A DNA stretch of 13,303 nucleotides from CAZNMF01 sp035547155 (GTDB lineage: Bacteria > Acidobacteriota > Vicinamibacteria > Vicinamibacterales > SCN-69-37). The translations under genes were made by a program, and so were the position numbers. Below the pieces are notes generated by a model. That model worked only from the letters and a program-made list of their open reading frames with translations, was not told the origin of the DNA and made no database searches. Where the stretch lies: contig DASZVJ010000039.1 in NCBI GenBank assembly GCA_035547155.1, positions 1-13,303 of the forward strand, in the 5' to 3' direction. Shown here piece by piece: positions 1 to 5,795 of the stretch (the first letter of the stretch is position 1; every line of letters starts with the position of its first letter).

Positions 1-138
1 CGTCGCGGTACGCTCAAGAGCGGCCGGTCCGGTAAGAAGGTCACGAGCCGGAAGCAGGCGATCGCGATCGGGCTGTCGGAGGCACGCCGCGCGGGCGGCA
101 AAGTGCCACGACGCAAAGGCGGCGCGCGGAAGAAATAG
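1..138 (+). CDS. DUF6496-type small basic protein, C-terminal part (5' end outside window)
   Basis: An open frame runs from the window edge to a TAG at 136-138 and gives 45 residues. The peptide is very rich in Lys and Arg and contains GTLKSG, KKVTSRKQAIAIGLSEAR and a Lys/Arg-rich end (RRKGGARKK). The 'TSRKQAIAIGLSEARRAG' core is what I recognise from DUF6496, a family of short basic proteins of unknown function that recurs in soil bacteria. The high positive charge would permit nucleic-acid binding, but this is not shown. The start lies outside the window, so total length is unknown. It converges on treY, with a hairpin between the two stops. Confidence 0.75.
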   Translation, partial: RRGTLKSGRSGKKVTSRKQAIAIGLSEARRAGGKVPRRKGGARKK

Positions 139-141
139 AGA

Positions 142-163
142 CGCCGGGTCTTTAGACCCGGCG
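142..163. terminator. Bidirectional hairpin terminator between DUF6496 gene and treY
   Basis: A perfect 9-bp inverted repeat (CGCCGGGTC / GACCCGGCG) encloses a 4-nt loop, TTTA, at 151-154. It starts four bases after the DUF6496 stop. The treY stop codon (TAA on the minus strand, 152-154) lies in the loop. On the plus strand it is followed by CTCTGTTGTC, and on the minus strand by TCTCTATTTCTTCC, both only moderately T-rich. The GC-rich stem and the convergent gene ends fit a shared terminator; the weak U-tracts make efficiency uncertain. Confidence 0.65.
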
Positions 164-2818
164 CTCTGTTGTCGATTCGCACACGGCGAGCGCGACGGGA
201 CAGTCGCGCAGCAGATCGGCGACGCGCACACGGCCGTTCTCGGCCGTAACGTGCGCGCCGGTCAACGCATCCGTGAATGTCACGCCGGCGAGCTCATCGG
301 GCAGGACGATCGCGCTTTCAGCCCAGACGGCCTCCCCCATCGGCCACTGGCCCTGACTGGCCAGTCGTGACGCAAATCGCGGCGCAGCCACGAGTGCCGC
401 GGCGGCTGATGTCCGCCGCACGATCGCCACGACTTGGGGCTGATCGCCTCCACCAGACGAATCTCGCGTGACGGCCGGGGACGCGTACTCGCCCGTCGTG
501 AACAGCTCGGCCAGCCGTCGGCGCACGCGCAGCGCCAGCATCGTGACGTACATCTTGATCGCGCCGTCAGGCCAGGCGTCGAGCAGACGCCGCACGATCG
601 CCGGACGATCCGCGCCAGCCGCCGCGAGATCGTCGTCGAGCGTACGCAGCATGCGCGCGCGGTAGTCGAGATCGATCACGGCACGGTTGTCGGGATCCGT
701 CAGCCGCAGGCTCCAGAGCTCGGTGCCCTGATAGAAGTCCGGGACGCCCGGCGATCCGGCCTTGAGGACGACCTGCGCGAGTGAGTTGATCATTCCGGCA
801 GCAGCGATCGTGCGCGCGAACGACGCCGCCGACGCGACGAACTTTGCGCTTCGCGTCGCGTCGAGCGACTGGCGCACGAACGTCGTCACGCCGTCCTCAT
901 ACGCACCGTTTGGCCGCACCCAGCTCGTGTGGCGTCGCGCTTCGCGCGCGCTCTTGATCATCGTCGCGACGAGCCGATCCGCGAGTGACGCCGGCGGCGT
1001 CTCGGCGTCCGCGGGCCACAGGCCGATCAGCAGCTGATAGAACCGGTACTCGTCGTGGCGATCGGGCACGGCGCCGTCCGATGTCTGCGTGCGATGACGC
1101 TGAAGCCAGCGACGCCACGCCGTCAGATGGCGCTGCCAAACGTCGTCGAGCTCCGACAGCACGTTCAGCCGCGCACGCACGTCCTCGCTGAGCTTCGTAT
1201 CGTGCGTCGTCGTCGCGAGGAGGCCACGCGGCGTGTGCGACGCGCGCGTCTGATTCGCGGCGTGAAACTCCGCGATGCCCGTGCCGGGATGCGCGGGATC
1301 GCCGCCGACCTCATTGAGCGACAACAGCAGGTTGTCGCGATAGAACGCCGTGTCCTCGACGGCCTTGGCGAACACAGGACCCGTGAGCTGTTGCCAGCGC
1401 AAGGTGAACGCCAGCCGCGCCGGGTCCTCCGGCGCGCGCAGGATCGTGTCCTCGATGAACGCGAACAGCGTCGACTCGATGTCGGCATTCCGCCGATCCG
1501 CCTTGCGCACCGCGTCGGCGAGCCACTCGCGATCGGACGGCGTGACACCGGCCGCATTGACATAGGTGCGATAGACCGGCAGGGCGGCCGTGACTTCGAG
1601 GAGGCCGCGGCGGAGACGATGCGGCGTCAAGTCGCGCGTGCGGCGATCGGACTCGGCGATCGCGACGAGCATGTCGACGAGCCGATCGAGATCGCTCGTG
1701 AACACCGTCTCGATCACCTGTTTCCGTGCGGCGTATTCGGTCTCCGCAAAAGACGGATGACGGCCGGCGAACCGCGCATAGATCCGCTCGAGGCGCCGGA
1801 CGCGATGGCGCGCCACGAAGATGCCGCTGAGCTGATTGAGGAACTCGTATCCCGTCGTGCCGTGCACCGGCCAGGCGTCCGGCAGCATTTCGCGTCCGAG
1901 CACGATCTTCTCGACGACCACATAGAGCGATGACGGGATGAGCTCCTCGTTGAGATCGTCCGCGGCAAGACGATGCAGACGATGGAGGTAATCGGCGGGC
2001 AGCGCGAGACCATCGGGATGATCGACGCGCAGGCCGTCGACGATGCCGTGGCGGACGAGCCGGGCCATCCAGTCGTGCGTTGCGGCGAAGACGTCGGGAG
2101 CGTCGACCCGCACGCCGACGAGATGCTCGATATTGAAGAATCGCCGATAGTTCACTTGCTCCGGCGCCGTCCGCCAATCGGCGAGCCGGTACGCCTGGCG
2201 CTCGAGGAGCCCGTGCAGCCGATCGAAGGACGCCGGTGTTCCCGCCTCGCCGTCGATCGCCGACAGATCCTCGGCGGGCGAGACGTGCAGCGGCAGATCG
2301 CGATCGCCGTAGCGCAACACCCACGCGCCGTCCGCGCGTTCGACGCGCAACTCCCCACGCTCGAGCGTCGCGCCGTACGCATCGCCGAGGATCGGCAGCA
2401 GGACCTTGCCGGTCATCGATGGACGTGGCGACTGCCAATCGATATCGAAGACGTTCGCGAATGCCGACGCCGGTCCGTGCGCCAGCACGTCGCGCCACCA
2501 GAGATTGTCGCGCTCGTCGGCCGCCAGATGATTCGGCACGATGTCGAGCAGCAGGCCCATGCCGCGCGCGTGGAGCGCACGCGCGAGCTCCTCGAGATCG
2601 TCCGGCGTCCCGAGCACGGGATCGAGCGCATTCGGATCGCAGACGTCATAGCCGTGCGTGCTGTCACGGCGGGCTTTCGCGATGGGCGACAGATACAGAT
2701 GGGTGATGCCGAGCGCGTGAAGATAGTCGACGGCGGCGATCGCATCGCGCAGCGTCACACCCGATCGCAGCTGCAGCCGATACGTGCTGCACGGGATTCT
2801 CACGCTGCCGTCCGTCAT
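152..2818 (-). CDS. treY: Malto-oligosyltrehalose synthase (TreY, GH13)
   Basis: TreY intramolecularly rearranges the reducing-end alpha-1,4 bond of maltooligosaccharides to alpha-1,1, giving maltooligosyltrehalose in the cytoplasm. The 888-residue product has the family's N-terminus (PCSTYRLQL, residues 10-18) and the GH13 (beta/alpha)8 motifs: DIVPNH (92-97), GLRVDHPDG with nucleophile Asp266, VVVEK with the likely acid Glu303, and TTTHDTK with His539-Asp540. HGYDV (55-59) and the C-terminal VPDFYQGTE stretch are also typical. Length is slightly above the usual 700-850. The ATG at 2818 is preceded by GGAGCGGCAGGG. It is transcribed divergently from the operon carrying its partner treZ, which is unusual because the two genes are often co-directional. 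A sigma-54-like motif lies upstream on its strand. Confidence 0.95.
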   Translation of the reverse strand: MTDGSVRIPCSTYRLQLRSGVTLRDAIAAVDYLHALGITHLYLSPIAKARRDSTHGYDVCDPNALDPVLGTPDDLEELARALHARGMGLLLDIVPNHLAADERDNLWWRDVLAHGPASAFANVFDIDWQSPRPSMTGKVLLPILGDAYGATLERGELRVERADGAWVLRYGDRDLPLHVSPAEDLSAIDGEAGTPASFDRLHGLLERQAYRLADWRTAPEQVNYRRFFNIEHLVGVRVDAPDVFAATHDWMARLVRHGIVDGLRVDHPDGLALPADYLHRLHRLAADDLNEELIPSSLYVVVEKIVLGREMLPDAWPVHGTTGYEFLNQLSGIFVARHRVRRLERIYARFAGRHPSFAETEYAARKQVIETVFTSDLDRLVDMLVAIAESDRRTRDLTPHRLRRGLLEVTAALPVYRTYVNAAGVTPSDREWLADAVRKADRRNADIESTLFAFIEDTILRAPEDPARLAFTLRWQQLTGPVFAKAVEDTAFYRDNLLLSLNEVGGDPAHPGTGIAEFHAANQTRASHTPRGLLATTTHDTKLSEDVRARLNVLSELDDVWQRHLTAWRRWLQRHRTQTSDGAVPDRHDEYRFYQLLIGLWPADAETPPASLADRLVATMIKSAREARRHTSWVRPNGAYEDGVTTFVRQSLDATRSAKFVASAASFARTIAAAGMINSLAQVVLKAGSPGVPDFYQGTELWSLRLTDPDNRAVIDLDYRARMLRTLDDDLAAAGADRPAIVRRLLDAWPDGAIKMYVTMLALRVRRRLAELFTTGEYASPAVTRDSSGGGDQPQVVAIVRRTSAAAALVAAPRFASRLASQGQWPMGEAVWAESAIVLPDELAGVTFTDALTGAHVTAENGRVRVADLLRDCPVALAVCESTTERRV

Positions 2819-2904
2819 CCCTGCCGCTCCGGCGCATCCATCCGGTGCAGAAGCGGGGCCAACATCGTCAGAGGCCGAGCGCCGCGACGGCTCGCGCGCC
2901 CAGC

Positions 2905-2921
2905 GGCATCGAACGGGCCAA
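2905..2921 (-). promoter_or_regulatory. Possible sigma-54 (-24/-12) promoter towards treY
   Basis: Read on the minus strand the site is TTGGCCCGTTCGATGCC. It keeps the invariant GG (2919-2918) and GC (2907-2906) exactly 10 nt apart and matches 9 of the 12 fixed positions of TGGCACG-N4-TTGCW. Its first nine bases (TTGGCCCGT) are identical to the -24 side of the plus-strand site. Transcription would start near 2894, about 75 nt before the treY ATG. A 9/12 match occurs by chance fairly often in a GC-rich genome, so this is tentative. Confidence 0.35.
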
Positions 2922-2978
2922 TCTCAGCAGTCCCTTGCCCAGCGCGACGGCGGGCCGCATCGCGCACCCGGCGGAGGC

Positions 2979-2995
2979 TTGGCCCGTCTCTTGCT
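2979..2995 (+). promoter_or_regulatory. Sigma-54 (RpoN) -24/-12 promoter of the trehalose/stress operon
   Basis: The site reads TTGGCCCGTCTCTTGCT. Against TGGCACG-N4-TTGCW it matches 11 of 12 fixed positions (only A to C in the -24 box), with GG at 2981-2982 and GC at 2993-2994 separated by the required 10 nt. The predicted start is about 3006, leaving a short leader with AAGGAG at 3013-3018 and ATG at 3025. This geometry supports a real promoter. Sigma-54 promoters need an AAA+ activator; one is encoded at 8791-10299. Confidence 0.72.
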
Positions 2996-3012
2996 CACGA
3001 ACGCACGTAACC

Positions 3013-3018
3013 AAGGAG
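3013..3018 (+). promoter_or_regulatory. Shine-Dalgarno fixing the start at 3025
   Basis: AAGGAG lies 6 nt before the ATG at 3025. It selects this start over an in-frame upstream ATG at 2845, whose extra 60 residues are low-complexity, unlike a signal sequence, and would place the sigma-54 motif inside the gene. Confidence 0.8.
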
Positions 3019-3024
3019 CGTCCC

Positions 3025-3639
3025 ATGCGTCCGCAGCCCTCGCTTTCCCTGCGCACTTTGTTCGTCGTTCCACTCGCCGTCCTGACGTCGATCGCCCTCG
3101 TCGCCCGCGCGCAAACGCCTGCGAAGAAGGCGCCCGCGGCGGCGACTCCAGTCAAATACAGCGCGCTTGCCGTGAACATGGCGGCTGGCGGCGCAGGACC
3201 CGCGACGGCATCGGTGACGTTCACGGTGACGCGCTGGTCGACGGATCAGGAACGCGACACGCTCGTGAACACGCTGATGGAACGCGGCCCCGACGCAGCG
3301 CTTGATGCGCTGACGAAGATGCCGCGCGCCGGCTCGATCGCGCCGACCGGCGGCGTGGGCTTCGATATCCACTTCGCGCGGCGGATCGTCCACCCGGACA
3401 AGAGCGAGCGCATCGTGCTCGTCACCGATCGTCCGATGAGCTTGTGGGAGCGCCGCGCCGGCGCACGCTCGGTGGACTATCCGTTCACCCTCATCGAGCT
3501 GCATCTCGGACCGAACGGCAAAGGCGAAGGCAAGGCCTCGGTCGCCACACAGATCACCGTCGACAAGGACAGCAAGACGGTCGTGCTCGAGAACTACGGC
3601 GATCAACCCGTGCTGCTGCAAAGTGTCGAACGGCTCTGA
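3025..3639 (+). CDS. Exported conserved protein of unknown function
   Basis: The 204-residue protein begins with a typical Sec signal peptide: basic N-terminus, hydrophobic core LFVVPLAVLTSIALV (12-26) and an A-R-A cleavage site at about residues 27-29. A short Ala/Pro/Lys linker follows. The mature part has alternating beta-type segments such as ASVTFTVTRW, GVGFDIHFARRIV, ERIVLVTDRPM, YPFTLIELHLGPNGKGEGKASVATQITVD and a C-terminal VVLENYGDQPVLLQSVERL. I recognise the pattern as a conserved hypothetical of acidobacterial type but know of no function. There are no cysteines, no lipobox and no transmembrane segment apart from the signal. It is first in the putative sigma-54 operon, 18 bp before csbD, which suggests a stress-related envelope role (inference). 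Confidence 0.8.
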   Translation: MRPQPSLSLRTLFVVPLAVLTSIALVARAQTPAKKAPAAATPVKYSALAVNMAAGGAGPATASVTFTVTRWSTDQERDTLVNTLMERGPDAALDALTKMPRAGSIAPTGGVGFDIHFARRIVHPDKSERIVLVTDRPMSLWERRAGARSVDYPFTLIELHLGPNGKGEGKASVATQITVDKDSKTVVLENYGDQPVLLQSVERL

Positions 3640-3657
3640 AGGAAAGAAGGAGCGTCT

Positions 3658-3873
3658 ATGAACACCTCACAGATCAAAGGTCAATGGCATCAGTGGAAGG
3701 GCGCGGCCAAAGTGCAATGGGGCAAGCTCACCGACGATGACCTGACGCAGGTCGAGGGCAACGTCGAGCAGCTCGCCGGACTGCTGCAGGAGCGGTACGG
3801 CTACGCCAAGGAACGCGCGCAGCAGGAGGTCGACGACTTCGTGCGGCGTCAGCAGGTGGAGCAGACGCGCTGA
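3658..3873 (+). CDS. CsbD family stress-response protein
   Basis: The 71-residue protein has the CsbD pattern: N-terminal NTSQIKGQWHQWKGAAKVQWGKLTDDDL, then VEGNVEQLAGLLQERYGYAKERAQQEVDDF. CsbD-like proteins are small, acidic, soluble proteins of unknown mechanism, induced by general stress (sigma-B in Bacillus) and abundant in osmotic or stationary stress in many bacteria. AAGGAG (3647-3652) sits 5 nt before the ATG, a strong ribosome binding site. It lies between the exported protein and treZ, and its TGA overlaps the proposed treZ start codon. The context implies co-induction with trehalose synthesis. Confidence 0.93.
   Translation: MNTSQIKGQWHQWKGAAKVQWGKLTDDDLTQVEGNVEQLAGLLQERYGYAKERAQQEVDDFVRRQQVEQTR
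3855..3873 (+). promoter_or_regulatory. SD and CTGA stop/start overlap setting the treZ start
   Basis: GGTGGAG (3855-3861) inside the 3' end of csbD lies 8 nt before a CTG at 3870-3872. That CTG shares two bases with the csbD TGA (3871-3873), forming CTGA, the analogue of the common ATGA coupling overlap. It is the only plausible initiation site between the in-frame stop at 3738 and the conserved TreZ N-terminus. Confidence 0.55.
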
Positions 3874-5795
3874 CCGCCCCTCGCACGCTCTCGGCCGCGA
3901 CCGGCGAGATCGCCGTTCATCGGCGACGGCCGATTGGCGCGGAGCCGCAGCCGCTGGGCACGCACTTCCGCGTCTGGGCGCCGGTTCACGACCGCGTCGA
4001 CGTGATCGTCGATGGACGTGCGCCGGCCGCCCTCACCGCGGAAGGCAACGGGTACTTCGAAGGGCTCATCGCCGACGTCGGTGCGGGCGATCGCTACCGC
4101 TTCTCGCTGGACGGCCAGCCTCCCCTCGCCGATCCGGCGTCGCGCTTCCAGCCCGAGGGTCCACACGGTCCCTCCGTCGTCGTCGATCCGTCACGCTTCG
4201 TGTGGACTGACGATGCCTGGTCCGGCATTCGCCGATCGGCACTCGTCGTCTATGAGATGCACATCGGCACGTTCACGCGCGAGGGCACGTGGGCGGCGGC
4301 GAGACGCGAGCTGCCGGCGCTCGCGGAGCTGGGCGTCACCTGTCTCGAGATCCTGCCGGTCGCGGATTTCGCCGGCACATTCGGCTGGGGCTACGACGGC
4401 GTCTGTCTCTATGCGCCGACGCGGCTGTATGGCACGCCCGACGACTTCCGCGCGTTCGTCGACGCCGCGCATGCGCTTCGTCTCGCCGTGATTCTCGATG
4501 TCGTCTACAACCACTTCGGGCCGGACGGCTGCGGGCTGACGTCGTTCTCGCCGCACTACCTCGGCGCCGAGCCGACCGAGTGGGGTCTCACGATCAATTT
4601 CGACGGCGCGCAGGCCGGCGGCGTCCGCGAGCTCTTCATCAACAACGCGGCGTACTGGATCAGCGAGTTCCATCTCGACGGCCTTCGGCTCGACGCGACG
4701 CAGTCGATCCGCGACAGCGGCGAGCCGCACATCCTCGCGGAAATCTCGGCGGCCGTGAAGCAGGCGGCCGGCCCGCGTGCGACGTGGATCGTCGCGGAGA
4801 ACGAGCCGCAGCACGTACGTCTCGTGGCGAGAACTGACGAAGGCGGGTTCGGCCTCGACGCGCTGTGGAACGACGACTTCCATCACACGGCCATGGTCGC
4901 AGCGACGGGCCGGCGCGAAGCGTACTATCGCGACTACTGCGGCACGCCACAGGAGCTGATCTCTACGGCGAAGTTCGGCTTTCTCTATCAGGGACAGTGG
5001 TACGCGTGGCAGGACCAGCCTCGCGGCACGCCGACGTTCGGAGTGCCCGCCGACGCCTTCGTCGCGTTTCTCCAGAATCACGATCAAGTCGCGAACTCCT
5101 CCGACGGCCACCGGCTCCATCAGCTGACCAGCCCAGGCAAGCTGCGCGCGCTGACGGCCCTGCTGCTGCTCGGCCCATGGATCCCCATGCTGTTCCAGGG
5201 ACAGGAATTCGGCGCAAACGCGCCGTTCCTCTATTTCGCCGATCATGGCGGCCCGCTCGGCGACGGCGTGCGGCGTGGCCGCCGCGATTTTCTGTCGCAG
5301 TTTCCCAGCGCCGCCGACGCCGCCCGCGCCGGCACGCTCGCCGATCCGTGCGATCGGCGCACGTTCGACATCTGCAAGCTCGATCGCAGCGACGGCGCCG
5401 ATCGCTCGCCCATGCGAAATCTCCACGCGTCGCTGCTGCAGCTCCGCACGTCCGAGGCCGCGTTTCGGCTGCACGATCGGCACGACATCGACGGCGCCGT
5501 GCTCGGCCCGCACGCGTTCGTCCTTCGCTTCTTCGCGCGCGACGTCGGCGGGGGCCCGGCACACGACGACGACCGCCTGCTGATCGTCAATCTCGGTCCA
5601 CAGCTCGACATGGCAGTCGTTCCCGAGCCGCTGCTCGCGCCTCCAGTCGAGATGCGATGGGCGACGATCTGGTCGAGCGACGATCCGGCGTACGGTGGCC
5701 CAGGGATCTCCGCCGCGCTTCGGCCCGGCGCATGGTCGCTGCCGCCCGAATGCGCGCTCGTTCTGGCTCCGAGGCGGCCGGCATGGCGGGCATGA
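3870..5795 (+). CDS. treZ: Malto-oligosyltrehalose trehalohydrolase (TreZ, GH13), probable CTG start
   Basis: TreZ hydrolyses the alpha-1,4 bond next to the trehalose unit of maltooligosyltrehalose, releasing trehalose. From CTG the product has 641 residues. The N-terminal CBM48-like region (HRRRPIGAEPQPLGTHFRVWAP, then DPASRFQPEGPHGPS) precedes the GH13 core: MHIGTF, GWGYDG, DVVYNHFGP, GLRLDAT with nucleophile Asp (codon 4692), AENEP with acid Glu (codon 4797), NHDQ with Asp (codon 5082) and LFQGQEFG. The first canonical start in frame is GTG 4002, which gives 597 residues but cuts off the conserved 'RRRPIGAE...FRVWAP' strand. No ATG, GTG or TTG exists in frame between the stop at 3738 and 4002. 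The 3' end overlaps the debranching enzyme gene. Identity is certain; the start is not. Confidence 0.93.
   Translation: MTAPRTLSAATGEIAVHRRRPIGAEPQPLGTHFRVWAPVHDRVDVIVDGRAPAALTAEGNGYFEGLIADVGAGDRYRFSLDGQPPLADPASRFQPEGPHGPSVVVDPSRFVWTDDAWSGIRRSALVVYEMHIGTFTREGTWAAARRELPALAELGVTCLEILPVADFAGTFGWGYDGVCLYAPTRLYGTPDDFRAFVDAAHALRLAVILDVVYNHFGPDGCGLTSFSPHYLGAEPTEWGLTINFDGAQAGGVRELFINNAAYWISEFHLDGLRLDATQSIRDSGEPHILAEISAAVKQAAGPRATWIVAENEPQHVRLVARTDEGGFGLDALWNDDFHHTAMVAATGRREAYYRDYCGTPQELISTAKFGFLYQGQWYAWQDQPRGTPTFGVPADAFVAFLQNHDQVANSSDGHRLHQLTSPGKLRALTALLLLGPWIPMLFQGQEFGANAPFLYFADHGGPLGDGVRRGRRDFLSQFPSAADAARAGTLADPCDRRTFDICKLDRSDGADRSPMRNLHASLLQLRTSEAAFRLHDRHDIDGAVLGPHAFVLRFFARDVGGGPAHDDDRLLIVNLGPQLDMAVVPEPLLAPPVEMRWATIWSSDDPAYGGPGISAALRPGAWSLPPECALVLAPRRPAWRA

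Larger units (their letters stand above)
2819..3024. other. Divergent intergenic region of the trehalose locus
   Basis: These 206 bp separate treY (minus) from the exported-protein/csbD/treZ/debranching operon (plus). They contain a strong sigma-54-type promoter motif towards the plus operon, a weaker one towards treY and the plus operon's ribosome binding site. A minus-strand 30-codon open frame (2868-2960) has GC-rich third positions but no recognisable product. I see no convincing sigma-70 -35/-10 pair and no clear long palindrome as an activator site. Confidence 0.7.

Noticed and set aside
1055..3010. Long plus-strand open frames opposite treY (1055-1933, 1973-3010)
   Set aside because: treY is unbroken with all catalytic motifs over the same span; these frames have the composition of antisense shadows.
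4865..5782. N-terminal extension of the debranching enzyme starting at 4865
   Set aside because: The extra 306 residues are Arg/Ala-rich and overlap treZ in another frame; the GDE domain starts just after ATG 5783/5792, which also gives the coupling overlap.
3658..5795. CsbD-TreZ fusion by programmed frameshift at the junction
   Set aside because: The csbD stop is in the normal place for the family and no slippery sequence is visible; a coupled CTG start explains the junction more simply.
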